From an uncultured Verrucomicrobiota bacterium (lineage in GTDB: Bacteria > Verrucomicrobiota > Verrucomicrobiia > Opitutales > Opitutaceae): 64,000 bases of DNA. A program made the position numbers and the translations under genes. The stretch is from NCBI GenBank assembly GCA_903876795.1, contig CAIRBK010000033.1, positions 1-64,000 of the forward strand. The letters run 5' to 3'. Under the pieces are notes generated by a model that made no database searches, was not told the DNA's origin, and was given only the letters and a program-made list of their open reading frames with translations. Shown here one piece after another: positions 44,608-53,846 of this stretch (position 1 is its first letter; each line of letters starts with the position of its first letter).

Positions 44608-46036
44608 ATGTCCCATGTAACCGAGTCATTGACCGCGAGCCTGCGCGGAATTGTCGGCCCAACCCATGTCGTGACCGAAGGAGAGTCGCTGGAAACGCTC
44701 TCCAAGGATTTTTATTGGTATTCGCCGGTGCTCAAGCGCCAGCTCGACGACAAGCGCGCCGAGCTCGTCGTGCGCCCCGCCTCCGCGGAAGAGCTGGCTG
44801 AGGTCCTTTCCGCATGCAGCCACGCCCGCGTGCCGGTCGTCCCTCGCGGCGGCGGCACGGGCAACTACGGACAATGCGTGCCGCTCTTCGGCGGGGTCGT
44901 CGTCGATCTCTCTCGCATGGACAAGATCCTCGAAATCACCGCCGACGGCGTCGTGCGTTGCCAGCCGGGCGCCCGTCTCGGCGTCATCGAGCCCGAGGCG
45001 CGCAAGCACGGCTGGGAACTGCGCTGCATGCCGTCCACCTGGGTGAAGAGTTCGATGGCGGGTTTTTTCTGCGGCGGCTCGGGCGGCATCGGCTCGATCA
45101 CCTGGGGAGGCATCGCCAGCCCGGGCAACGTCAAGTCGGTGACGTTGATGACCTGCGAGGAATCACCCCGGGTGATCCGCCTGGAGGAAACCGATTCCAT
45201 GAAGGCGTTGCACACCTATGGCACCACGGGGTTGATGATCGAGATCGAGATGCGTCTCGCGCCCAAAATCGCCTACGAGCAGGTCGTGATCAGCGCCGCG
45301 AACTGGGACGCGTTGCTCGCCTGGACCGATCGCGCGGCCCGCAACACCGTCTGGCCCAAGCGCCTTGTCAGCCAGTTCGAGTGGCCGATACCGTCGTATT
45401 TCAAACCGATGGTCAAACACCTGCGCGCCGACGAACACGCGACCTTTATCCTCGTGGATCAGGCGCAGGGGGGACGCCGTCGCGGCCGATGCCGCCGCCG
45501 CCGGACTCAACGTCGCCTGGCGCGCCCCGCTTTCAGACCCGCCCAAGCCGCCCATGCTCACGGACTACACTTGGAACCATACCACGCTCTGGGCCATGAA
45601 GAGCGACCCGCAGCTCACCTACACGCAGGCCGGCTTCGGCGCCGATTTCAGCGAACAGATCGCGCTCCTCAAGCAACGTTTCCCGGGTGAAATCCTGCTC
45701 CACTTCGAATGGGTCGCCGGCAACCCGAAGATGGTGGACGAAAACGCCCGCCATGTCGCCGGCGAGAACATCACCCTCGGCTCGATTCCGCTCATCCGTT
45801 TCACCACCGAGGAACGCCTGGCGGAGATCATGGCGTACTGCCGGGAAATAGGCGTCTTCATCGCCAATCCGCACACCTACAAACTTGAGGAAGGCGGCAG
45901 CCATCCCAACATCGCCGAAAAACGCGCGCTCAAAAGCCGCACCGATCCGCACGGCCTGCTCAATCCCGGCAAGATGGCATCGTATCCGCTCAACCGTTTC
46001 GCCGGCACCGCCGGCCAAGGCGCTCCGACCCCGTGA
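44608..46036 (+). pseudogene. FAD-binding oxidoreductase, disrupted by a one-base frameshift in a G tract
   Basis: From the ATG at 44608 (MSHVTESLTASLRG) the frame encodes a PCMH-type FAD domain (VVPRGGGTGNYGQCVPLFGGVVVDLSRMD; PSTWVKSSMAGFFCGGSGGIGS), typical of FAD/FMN dehydrogenases of the GlcD/vanillyl-alcohol oxidase group. At 45468-45473 there is a run of six Gs; after it the original frame loses similarity. The continuation (DAVAADAAAAGLNVAWRAPL, then LHFEWVAGNPKMVDENAR and DPHGLLNPGKMASYP) is in the next frame, so removing one G restores a protein of about 475 residues. The whole gene runs to the TGA at 46036. It could be a real mutation, phase-variable slippage or an assembly error. 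Confidence 0.85.
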
Positions 46037-47724
46037 CGACCCCGGTCCAACTTCCGGCCCGAGCCCTGTCGGGAGTCACCCTTGAATGCGGCGTCGCCGC
46101 CGCCATGCGCGACGGCGTGCGACTCGTGGCCGACATCTATCGGCCCGCCGCCAGCCCCGGTCCGTGGCCCGTGCTGCTCATGCGCCAGCCCTACGGACGC
46201 GACATCGCCTCGACGGTGGTCTACGCACACCCCACCTGGTTTGCGCGCCGCGGCTTCATGGTGGTCATCCAGGACGTGCGCGGCCGCGGCGACAGCGAGG
46301 GCGAGTTCCATGCGTTTCGCCACGAGATCGACGACGGCCACGACACCGTGATGTGGGCCGCCGCGTTGCCCGGCAGCAACGGCCGCGTCGGCATGTATGG
46401 CTTTTCCTACCAGGGCTCCACGCAACTGCTCGCCGCCGTCGGCCGTCCGCCGCCGCTCAAGGCCCTCGCGCCGCACATGACGGCGTTTGATCTCTACTCG
46501 GGCTGGTTTTACCGTGACGGCATTCTGCAACTCTCCACGACAACCGGTTGGGCCGGCCAGATGCTGCGCGAGGACAGCCGCCGCCTGCCGTCCCGTGCCG
46601 CCGAAACCGCGCTCGATGCCAACTGGCTCAACTCCGGCGCGCTCGCGCACGCCATGCCCCTGCGCCACGCCGCGCCGCTCGTCCATCCCGACTTGCCGCG
46701 TTACGCCGCCGACTGGCTGGGACACACCACCTACGACGACCACTGGCGCGAACTCGACCTGCTCCGCCGCATCGACGCGCTCGGCCTGCCCATGTTTCAT
46801 CTGAGCGGCTGGTATGATTTTTACCTGCGCGGCTCCGTCGATGGCTACGTCGCGATGGCCGCTCGCCACCCGCACCAATTCCTCCTGGCCGCCCCCTGGG
46901 GCCACATCCCGTGGGGCCCGCAGCTTGGGGGCGCCGATTGGGGTCCCGCCGCGCGCCCCGACGTTGACGAGCAGATGGCCGCGTGGTTCCACCACTGGCT
47001 CGACCACGAGACCCCGACCGGCCCCGCGCCGCTGCGCGGCTGCAGGTATTTCGTCCTCGGCGAGAACGCCTGGCGCGACGCCTCCGCCTGGCCGCCGCCC
47101 GAGGCAAAGGAGCACACCTGGTTCCTCGCCGGCGACGGACGCGCCAATTCGCGTTTCGGCGACGGACGCCTGAGCACGGCCGGTCCCGGCGGTGAAGACG
47201 ATTTGTTCTCCTACGATCCCGAGGTGCCCGTGGTCGCGCCCGGCGGCAACCACGGCGGCCACGCCGCGTTTGGCCCGCACGATCTCTCCGCCCAGCAGCA
47301 GGGCCTCAATCTCCTCGTCTACACCTCGCCGCCGCTCGCCGCGCCGCTGGTCGTCGCCGGCCGGCCGGGCTGCGTGCTCCATGTGCGCTCCAGCGCCCCG
47401 CTCACCGATTTTGTTGTGCGCCTTTCGCGTGTCACCGCCGAGGGACGCGCGATTTTTCTCAGCCTCGGCGCGGCCCGGGCGCAGGCGCGGGAGGGCGCCG
47501 AGATCACCGTCGCCCTCGACCCGGTGGCGGTGCGCTTCGCGCCGGGCGAATGCCTGCGCATCGACGTGGCCAGCTCCGCCTTTCCTTTGCTCGTGCGCAA
47601 TCCCAACACCGGAGCCGATCCCGCCGACGTCGCCCGCCCGGCCGAGTTCCGCCGCGCGCTGCAAGTCGTCCACCACGACGATGCCCATCCCTCCCGCCTG
47701 CTTCTGCCGGTGCTCCCCGCCTGA
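46033..47724 (+). CDS. CocE/NonD-family alpha/beta hydrolase (X-Pro dipeptidyl-peptidase-like)
   Basis: 563 residues; the GTG start at 46033 overlaps the stop of the FAD gene. The S15/CocE fold is clear: MRDGVRLVADIYRPA, VIQDVRGRGDSEGEF, the nucleophile Ser125 in YGFSYQGSTQ, the HLSGWYDFYLRGSVDGY acid region, the AAPWGHIPWG His region and the C-terminal jelly-roll (SSAPLTDFVVRLSRV; GECLRIDVASSAFP). Family members hydrolyse cocaine, amides, esters and peptides with N-terminal X-Pro. There is no signal peptide. It is the second gene of a rightward operon with an FAD oxidase and an ABC importer, so it should process an imported ester or amide. Confidence 0.9.
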   Translation: MTTPVQLPARALSGVTLECGVAAAMRDGVRLVADIYRPAASPGPWPVLLMRQPYGRDIASTVVYAHPTWFARRGFMVVIQDVRGRGDSEGEFHAFRHEIDDGHDTVMWAAALPGSNGRVGMYGFSYQGSTQLLAAVGRPPPLKALAPHMTAFDLYSGWFYRDGILQLSTTTGWAGQMLREDSRRLPSRAAETALDANWLNSGALAHAMPLRHAAPLVHPDLPRYAADWLGHTTYDDHWRELDLLRRIDALGLPMFHLSGWYDFYLRGSVDGYVAMAARHPHQFLLAAPWGHIPWGPQLGGADWGPAARPDVDEQMAAWFHHWLDHETPTGPAPLRGCRYFVLGENAWRDASAWPPPEAKEHTWFLAGDGRANSRFGDGRLSTAGPGGEDDLFSYDPEVPVVAPGGNHGGHAAFGPHDLSAQQQGLNLLVYTSPPLAAPLVVAGRPGCVLHVRSSAPLTDFVVRLSRVTAEGRAIFLSLGAARAQAREGAEITVALDPVAVRFAPGECLRIDVASSAFPLLVRNPNTGADPADVARPAEFRRALQVVHHDDAHPSRLLLPVLPA

Positions 47725-47732
47725 TTTATCCC

Positions 47733-48533
47733 ATGAACCCAGCCGATTCCCCTCCGCCCATCGTAGACCTCAAAGACGTCGTCAAACGCTACGGCCAGGG
47801 GCCCGCCATTCTCGACGGCATCAATCTGCAGGCCCGGCGCGGCGACTTCATCTCGCTGATCGGCCCGAGCGGCTGCGGCAAATCCACCCTGCTCAAACTC
47901 ATCTCGGGCCTGAGTCCGATCTCCGGTGGCGCCATCACCGTGGATGGGATGCAGCCGATCGACGCCCGCGAAGAGATGTTCTTCGTCTTCCAGGAACCCA
48001 CGCTCATGCCCTGGCTCACCGTGGCCGACAATGTCGAGGTGCCCATGCGCCTGCGCAATCGGCATGTCGCCTCGAAACGAAAGGAGATCGTCCGCGAGTC
48101 GCTCGCGCTCGTGGGCCTCGCGGAGCGCGCCAGCTACCACCCGCGCCAGCTTTCCGGCGGACAAAAGATGCGCGTCTCCATCGCCCGCGCGTTGTCCATG
48201 TCGCCGCATATCCTCCTCATGGACGAACCGTTCGGCGCGCTCGACGAGATGACCCGCGACCACCTCAACGAGGAGCTGCTCGCCATCCGCCAAAAACGGG
48301 CCTGGACCGCGTTCTTCGTGACGCACTCCGTCGCGGAGGCGGTTTTCCTCTCCAACCGCATCATCGTGCTCTCGGCCAACCCCGGCCGCATCCACTCCGA
48401 GATTCGCGTGAATCTCGCCTATCCCCGCACCGAGGAAACCCGGCTCTCCCCCGAATACCAGCGCCTGGTGGGCGAAGTCTCCGTCCTGCTCCGTTCGGTC
48501 GAACGCCTCAAAACCACCGCCGCCCATGCGTAA
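47733..48533 (+). CDS. ABC importer ATP-binding protein (nitrate/sulfonate/taurine type)
   Basis: 266 residues from the ATG at 47733 (MNPADSPPPIVDLKD), 8 bp after the hydrolase stop. Walker A GPSGCGKST, the Q-loop (FVFQEPTLMPW), signature LSGGQKMR, Walker B ILLMDEP and the H-loop (FVTHSVAEAVFL) are all intact. The PTLMPWLTV segment and the C-terminal region match the SsuB/TauB/NrtD subclass, which imports sulfonates, nitrate, pyrimidines or similar nitrogen compounds. It overlaps the permease gene by 8 bp. Energises uptake with the two following genes. Confidence 0.95.
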   Translation: MNPADSPPPIVDLKDVVKRYGQGPAILDGINLQARRGDFISLIGPSGCGKSTLLKLISGLSPISGGAITVDGMQPIDAREEMFFVFQEPTLMPWLTVADNVEVPMRLRNRHVASKRKEIVRESLALVGLAERASYHPRQLSGGQKMRVSIARALSMSPHILLMDEPFGALDEMTRDHLNEELLAIRQKRAWTAFFVTHSVAEAVFLSNRIIVLSANPGRIHSEIRVNLAYPRTEETRLSPEYQRLVGEVSVLLRSVERLKTTAAHA

Positions 48534-49317
48534 GCGTCTTCTTTCCCTCTTGCTGCCGGCGCTCTCCACCGCCGGCCTCATCGCGCTCTGGTATCTGGGC
48601 CGCATATTGCTCGGCCCTGACAGGCTCTTCTTGCTGCCCGCACCCCATGAGGTCGCCGCAGCGCTCTCGGCCAAGGGCCCCGCCCTGGTCGCGGCCGCGC
48701 GCAACACCGCGCTCGGCGCCCTTCTCGGTTTCTCCCTGGCGGTCACCGTGAGTTCGCTGCTGGCGCTTTTTCTTTCGCTCTCTCCGCGCATCCGGGCCGG
48801 CCTTTATCCGTTGCTGATGGGTCTGCAAATGACGCCGGTCGTGGTTCTCGCCCCGATCCTCATCCTCTGGGCCGGACCCGGCCTGGCCAGCGTGGTCATC
48901 ATCACCTTCCTGATCTGCTTCTTCCCGATGGTGGTGAACACCACTCAGGGCCTCATCTCCACCGACGCCAACCTCGTGGATTTTTTCCGCATGTGCAATG
49001 CGGACAAACGCCAGGAGATCTTCATGCTCCGCGTGCCCGCCGCCCTGCCCTATTTTTTCACCGGCCTGCGCATCGCCGCCACCCTGGCCCCCATCGGCGC
49101 GATCGTCGGCGAGCAAACCGCCGGCACCTCCGCCGGCGGCCAAGGGGGACTGGGCTACCTGGCCGTCGTCTACAGCTCCCAGTTCCAGATGGCCGCCGTC
49201 TTCGCGGTGGTGATCGTGAGCTGCCTGCTGGGCTTCGTCCTGGCCGGTGGCGCGAATTGGCTGAGCTGGCTCGCCCTTCACAAATGGCACGAATCCTACC
49301 ACCGCGCCGATCTTTGA
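48526..49317 (+). CDS. ABC importer permease (nitrate/sulfonate/taurine type)
   Basis: 263 residues with six predicted transmembrane helices. The EAA loop (ADKRQEIFMLRVPAALPYFFTGLRIAATLAPIGAIVGE) is exactly placed in the C-terminal half for contact with the ATPase; the helix-rich start (LLSLLLPALSTAGLIALWYL) is the usual SsuC/TauC-like opening. Overlaps the ATPase gene by 8 bp and is followed 22 bp later by the binding-protein gene, so the three form one transporter operon. Confidence 0.95.
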   Translation: MRKRLLSLLLPALSTAGLIALWYLGRILLGPDRLFLLPAPHEVAAALSAKGPALVAAARNTALGALLGFSLAVTVSSLLALFLSLSPRIRAGLYPLLMGLQMTPVVVLAPILILWAGPGLASVVIITFLICFFPMVVNTTQGLISTDANLVDFFRMCNADKRQEIFMLRVPAALPYFFTGLRIAATLAPIGAIVGEQTAGTSAGGQGGLGYLAVVYSSQFQMAAVFAVVIVSCLLGFVLAGGANWLSWLALHKWHESYHRADL

Positions 49318-49339
49318 TCCCAACCCACGCCTCAACTCC

Positions 49340-50362
49340 ATGAACCACCACTCCACTTTTATCCGTGCCGCGGCGACGGTTGCCTCCGGCCTCCTGCTGG
49401 CCGCCTTTGCCGGCTGCGCACCGAAGGAAAAGACCGCCGCCGCGCCCGGCCTCACCCAGGTCGCCATACAAACCGACTGGTATGCACAGGCCGAGCACGG
49501 CGGCTTTTACCAGGCCTTGGCCAAGGGCTTTTACAAAGACCAGGGCCTCGACGTGGACGTCCTCCAGGGCGGCCCCAGCACCCGGCTCGCGGAAACCGTG
49601 GCCACCGGCCGCGTGGCCTTCGCCATCGGTCGCAGCGACGATGTGATGAACTCCGTTTCCCAGGGCCTGCCGCTCGTCATCGTCGGCGCGCTCATGCAAC
49701 ACGACCCCCAGGGGCTCCTCCTGCACGAGGAAAATCCCGTCAACGACTTCAAGGCCCTCGACGGGAAAACCGTCATGGCCTCGCCGGGCGCGGTCTTCGT
49801 CCAGTATCTCCAGTCCCACTACAAGATTAAGCTCAACATCATGCCGCTGAACTACGGCCTGGCCCAGTTCATGGCGGACAAAAACTTCATCCAGCAGTGC
49901 TTCGTGACCAACGAGCCGTTCTACGTGCGCCAGGGCGGCGGCAAGCCGAAGACGCTCCTGCTGGCCGACTCCGGCCTGGAGCCCTACCGGGTGATTCTCA
50001 CCAGCCAGAAATTCGCCCGCGAAAACCCCGAGGTCGTGCGGGCCTTCCTGGCGGCCACGTTCAAGGGCTGGGCCGACTTCATGAGCGGCGACCCCGCGCC
50101 GGGCAACGAACTCATCCTGAAGCGGAACGAAAACATGTCGAAGGAGCTGCTCACTTACGCGATCGGGGAAATGAACCGCCTGAAACTCGTCTCGGGCGAC
50201 CCCGGCAAAGGCGAACGCATCGGCCTGCTCACCCGCAAACGCCTGCGCGAACAGATGGCGCTGATGGTTGACCTGAAAATCCTGGCCGAGCCGCTGCCGT
50301 TGGAAAAAATCGCCCGCTTCGACCTGCTCCCCGCCGACCTGCAACCGCTGGTCGGCGAGTGA
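49340..50362 (+). CDS. ABC importer substrate-binding lipoprotein (NMT1/THI5-like)
   Basis: 340 residues. Lipobox FAGC (Cys near residue 26) makes it an exported lipoprotein. The NMT1/THI5-like fold is shown by VAIQTDWYAQAEHGGFYQALAKGFYKDQGLDVDVLQGG, TVATGRVAFAIGRSDDVMNS, FKALDGKTVMASPG and EPYRVILTSQKFARENPEVVRAFLAA. In this class solutes include thiamine precursors (formylaminopyrimidine), pyrimidines, riboflavin, nitrate, hydroxymethylpyrimidine and sulfonates; sequence alone does not decide. It is the last gene of the rightward operon beginning with the FAD oxidase and converges on DUF2165. Confidence 0.92.
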   Translation: MNHHSTFIRAAATVASGLLLAAFAGCAPKEKTAAAPGLTQVAIQTDWYAQAEHGGFYQALAKGFYKDQGLDVDVLQGGPSTRLAETVATGRVAFAIGRSDDVMNSVSQGLPLVIVGALMQHDPQGLLLHEENPVNDFKALDGKTVMASPGAVFVQYLQSHYKIKLNIMPLNYGLAQFMADKNFIQQCFVTNEPFYVRQGGGKPKTLLLADSGLEPYRVILTSQKFARENPEVVRAFLAATFKGWADFMSGDPAPGNELILKRNENMSKELLTYAIGEMNRLKLVSGDPGKGERIGLLTRKRLREQMALMVDLKILAEPLPLEKIARFDLLPADLQPLVGE

Positions 50363-50387
50363 CGCGCTTCGCGACCCCGTGACGTTC

Positions 50388-50912
50388 TCAGGCCTCTTCG
50401 AGCTCGTCGTCCTTCATGACGACGAAGATGAGCATGATCCCCAGAATCGCGAACATGCGGAAGGCGGCCTCCTGGCCGTTCCAGCTCTTCGACTGCCACA
50501 TGAGAAACCACTCGGCGCCGACCGTGATGAACGCCGTGAACCACTGGAGCATCGAGAGCACGAGGCCGTAAACCGCGAGCGGCTTGGCGGCGTTGAACAC
50601 CTTGGCGGGCGCCTTCAGCACCTTGATCATCTTCACTGCGGCGAGCGTGCAGAGAATGCCGGCCGCCGCCTCCCAGACGATGATCGACCAGTAGAACGCA
50701 TGATGCACCCAGTAACTGTTGTCCGCCGGCGTGGGATCGCGCAGCGCCCGCCACGACATGGACTCCCCGGAAAACAGCGTGTCCATGCTCAACACATGCT
50801 GCACGAAGGCATAGTTCGACGGGTAGTCGAAGATGGCGTTGTTCGTGACCACGATCAGGAAAAAGAACCCGACGGAGAACAGCAGGGCGATTTTACAAAG
50901 GCGGGTGTGCAT
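50388..50912 (-). CDS. DUF2165-family small membrane protein
   Basis: 174 residues from the ATG at 50912; an upstream ATG at 50942 adds 10 residues. Four transmembrane helices (about residues 5-25, 70-95, 110-130, 145-165). The motifs NYAFVQHVLSMDT and YWSIIVWEAAAGILC are characteristic of the DUF2165 family of unknown function, found in many proteobacteria. It is convergent with the binding-protein gene and divergent from the MFS gene. No clue to role beyond its membrane location. Confidence 0.85.
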   Translation of the reverse strand: MHTRLCKIALLFSVGFFFLIVVTNNAIFDYPSNYAFVQHVLSMDTLFSGESMSWRALRDPTPADNSYWVHHAFYWSIIVWEAAAGILCTLAAVKMIKVLKAPAKVFNAAKPLAVYGLVLSMLQWFTAFITVGAEWFLMWQSKSWNGQEAAFRMFAILGIMLIFVVMKDDELEEA

Positions 50913-50978
50913 AATGAAACACCCCAGCACCTTTGACACCATCCGACGTCTGAAACGGAAGGCGCGGACAACTTTGCC

Positions 50979-52382
50979 ATGATTTCACGACTTTTGCCAT
51001 TCATCCGAATCTCACCCGAGCTGCGCCCGGTGAGCGACTGCCTGTGGTTTGCCTTTTTCAACACCATCACCTGGTCCATCGGCATCAGCACGCCGCTCGT
51101 GCTGTTTGCCGAGCAACTCGGCGCGACCGCCTTCCAGATCGGCGTGGTCTCCTCGCTGGTGCTGCTGCTCACGCCGGTGCAGATCCTCTCCACCGCGCTG
51201 CTGCCCCGCCTCGGTTACAAACGCCTGATGCTGAGCGGCTGGGGCATCCGCAGCTTCATGCTGCTGGTGCCGATCACGCTGGCCGTGCTTGCTCCGCACC
51301 TCGGCGTGCGCGCCTGGATGGCGCCGGCGCTCATCTGGTCGGTGTTTTTCTTCTGCCTGTTTCGCGCCATCGGTCTGGCGGCCAACCTGCCGTGGTTCTA
51401 CGCGATCATCCCCGAGGCGGTGCGCGGCCGCTACTTCGCCACCGAGTCGGTCATGGCCGGAACGGCCAGCGTGCTCACCCTGGTGGCGTCGGCCGCGCTT
51501 TTCGCCGTCCTGCCCGTCTATCAGGCGCTGCTGGTTCAATACATGCTCGCGCTCGGCGGCTCGGTAATGAGCTGGAACACGCTGCGCAAACTCCCCGAGG
51601 GACCGAAGCCCGAGCCCATCGGCCTCGCGACCATCTGGCGGGCCACGCCGCGCCTGTTGTTCGCCCCGTCGGACTACCGTCGTTATCTTGGCCTGAGCGT
51701 GTTGTGCTGGCTGGCGACCTCGCCGCTGGCGGCGTTCATGGCCTATTACCTGAAGTCCGTCCGCCATCTGGAGCCCGGCTCCATCATGGGACTCGAAATC
51801 ATCCGCTGCCTCGGTGTGATCGCCGCCGCCAGCCTCATCCGGCGCAAGATCGATGTCGTCGGCGCACGCCCGTACCTGCTCAGCTCGCTGGGCATCTACA
51901 TCCTGATCGCTCTCTACTGGCTGGTTTATGTCAGCACCGGGTTCGGCGGCGGCGCCGGCCTGGTCGTCTCCTACCTGGCGATGGGGCTGGCCGGCACCGG
52001 CTGGGCCGTGGGCAACGCCAACGTGCTGCCCAAGGTCGCCTCGGGCAACGAGCGCACATTGATGATCGCGCTTTACGGTGCGATGACCGCGCTGGCCGGC
52101 GGAGGGTCGGCGGTCATCTGGGGTCGCTGGTTGAAACCCGCCGACGGCGCGGCCGGCCTCGATACCTTTTGGTTTCAGGTCTTTTTTGTCTGCACGATCG
52201 TCGGCGCGGCCGTGATTTCCTATCGGCTCACGCGCCACCCCGAGCCCAACGCCGAGGACGCCGAGCCGCTCATGGTGGTCAACGCCATCCTCCGTCCCAT
52301 GCGCGCGGCGAGTTACCTCATCAATCTTGTCGAGCCCTCGCCGCGCGCCTCCGCCGCTCAACCGCCGAAAAGCTCGGCGTAG
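50979..52382 (+). CDS. MFS-family transporter
   Basis: 467 residues with twelve predicted transmembrane helices. The N-terminus (WFAFFNTITWSIGISTPLVLFAEQLGATAFQIGVVSSLVLLLTPVQ) and the loop 2-3 region (LPRLGYKRLMLSGWGIRS) fit the major facilitator fold in the sugar/nucleoside-porter style group; a PEAVRGRYFATESVM segment is in the 4-5 region. No substrate prediction. It lies next to the cytosine-deaminase-like gene (convergent, 25-bp overlap), so it may import the base or related amide that this enzyme handles. Confidence 0.85.
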   Translation: MISRLLPFIRISPELRPVSDCLWFAFFNTITWSIGISTPLVLFAEQLGATAFQIGVVSSLVLLLTPVQILSTALLPRLGYKRLMLSGWGIRSFMLLVPITLAVLAPHLGVRAWMAPALIWSVFFFCLFRAIGLAANLPWFYAIIPEAVRGRYFATESVMAGTASVLTLVASAALFAVLPVYQALLVQYMLALGGSVMSWNTLRKLPEGPKPEPIGLATIWRATPRLLFAPSDYRRYLGLSVLCWLATSPLAAFMAYYLKSVRHLEPGSIMGLEIIRCLGVIAAASLIRRKIDVVGARPYLLSSLGIYILIALYWLVYVSTGFGGGAGLVVSYLAMGLAGTGWAVGNANVLPKVASGNERTLMIALYGAMTALAGGGSAVIWGRWLKPADGAAGLDTFWFQVFFVCTIVGAAVISYRLTRHPEPNAEDAEPLMVVNAILRPMRAASYLINLVEPSPRASAAQPPKSSA

Positions 52383-53665
52383 GCCGGCACCTCGGCGGAC
52401 CTGAACGTCTCCCCCCGGATCAGCCGGCGGCGCGCCGCCGGGCGGGCGAGCAGCTCGTTGAACGTCGTCGCCGCCAACACCACCAGATCGGCCGGCGAGC
52501 CCGGCGCCACGCGGCCGTGAGTCGGCAAGCCCATGATCGCCGCCGGGCCCGTCGTGGCGACGGACGGCGACGCTTCGAGGCGCGTATCCAGATGCCCCAG
52601 ACGCACGCTCTGGGTGTACACCTCCACCATGTCGAGGTCGCCCCAGGCGTAGAACGCGTCGCGCACATTGTCGCTCGCGCAGGCCACGGGCACGCCGGCC
52701 TCCATGAACTCGTGCAGCAGCGTGAGCCCTCGCCAGCGCGGCGTGGCCGGCGCGCCCTCCGGCGAGTACCCGCGGCCTTGAAGGTAGAGGTTGCACAGCG
52801 GCAGCGAGATGATGCCGATGCCCGCCGCCTTCACCAGCGAGAGCGTGTCGAGCGCGCGCGCTTCGGGCTGGACCGCGAGCGAGCAATTGTGCCCGCACGC
52901 CACCGGGTATGGGAACTGGTTGCGCAACACCGCCTCGGCCGTGGCGCGCAGGCACTCGGCATGCACCAGACTGCTCTCGTCCACATGCAGGTCCACGCCC
53001 ACGCCGAGCTCCTTCGCCGCCGCCAGCAGGTAGTCGAGCTGGCGCGGCAGGTCGGGATTGGGCTGCGGGAAGCCGCCGAGCGCGGTCGCCTGGTGCGTCG
53101 CGACGAGGTTCATGATGTCGCCGGCGTTGCCGTTGACGAAGCCGTCCAGTCCGCACAGCGCCACCGTCTGCAACGTGATGCGACCGGCCCATTCCTCGCG
53201 CAGCCGCGCCATCACCGCGTGCCCGGCCGCGCCGACGCCTCCGCCGGAATCGACGTGTGTGCGCACCGCGTTGGTGCCGTTGGCCCACGCGCAGCGCAGC
53301 GCAAAGGAGGCGCGGCGATGCAAGTCCTTATCGGTCCAGTTAACGCTGTCGGCGCCGAGCACCTTGATCGCGTCCCAGAACTCGCCGGTCGGATTGGGCG
53401 CGCGGTGCCAGGTGTGGGCCTTGTCGAGGTGCGTGTGCACATCGAGCAAGCCGGGCAGCACCATCGCGTGGCCGAGATCCGTCACCCCGACGCCCGGCGC
53501 GGGCGGTTCGGCTCCGGCCGGCGTCACGCGGGTGATACGATCGCCATCGACGAGCACGTCGCACGCACGCCACGGCTCGACGCGCGGATCGGAGCCCTCG
53601 ACCGGGCGGTTCAAAGGAGCCGGCAGACACACCAGCGGAACACGGGCGTTTCGATACAGATGCAT
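52358..53665 (-). CDS. Cytosine deaminase-like amidohydrolase
   Basis: 435 residues from the ATG at 53665 (MHLYRNARVPLVC). It belongs to the metal-dependent amidohydrolase superfamily: the metal ligands are visible in LLDVHTHLDKAHTW (HxHxDKxH, the cytosine-deaminase signature), VDLHVDESS, CGHNCS and ACASDNVRDAFY (catalytic Asp); the GGG-AAGHAVMARL loop is typical too. It would hydrolyse an aminated or cyclic amide ring (cytosine, isoguanine, guanidine-like or triazine). The end overlaps the convergent MFS gene by 25 bp. A -24/-12-like promoter lies at 53741-53756. Confidence 0.88.
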   Translation of the reverse strand: MHLYRNARVPLVCLPAPLNRPVEGSDPRVEPWRACDVLVDGDRITRVTPAGAEPPAPGVGVTDLGHAMVLPGLLDVHTHLDKAHTWHRAPNPTGEFWDAIKVLGADSVNWTDKDLHRRASFALRCAWANGTNAVRTHVDSGGGVGAAGHAVMARLREEWAGRITLQTVALCGLDGFVNGNAGDIMNLVATHQATALGGFPQPNPDLPRQLDYLLAAAKELGVGVDLHVDESSLVHAECLRATAEAVLRNQFPYPVACGHNCSLAVQPEARALDTLSLVKAAGIGIISLPLCNLYLQGRGYSPEGAPATPRWRGLTLLHEFMEAGVPVACASDNVRDAFYAWGDLDMVEVYTQSVRLGHLDTRLEASPSVATTGPAAIMGLPTHGRVAPGSPADLVVLAATTFNELLARPAARRRLIRGETFRSAEVPAYAELFGG

Positions 53666-53740
53666 GGGGAGAAAATGATGGGAGGTGCGGCGGCGCCGGG
53701 TCGCGCGCGCGGCGGCAACCGTGGAGGCACGGAGCCTGCT

Positions 53741-53756
53741 AGCAATTTGTCTGCCG
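53741..53756 (-). promoter_or_regulatory. Candidate -24/-12 (sigma-54) promoter of the deaminase-like gene
   Basis: On the minus strand CGGCAGACAAATTGCT has the GG-N10-GC spacing and a perfect TTGCT -12 box, but the -24 box is only partly TGGCAC. The predicted start is about 65 bases before the ATG at 53665. Confidence 0.3.
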
Positions 53757-53846
53757 CGACCAGGGTCGCGGCGTTCTCCGGACCTCGCGCGGGTTGCCGG
53801 GGAGAACGGAATCACCCCGCGACGCTTATCAAACAGGATATCGTCA

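Noticed and set aside
52358-52382. 25-bp convergent overlap of MFS and deaminase genes, matched by the 25-bp overlap at 60854-60878
   Set aside because: The equal lengths look like coincidence; the overlapping sequences are not the same.
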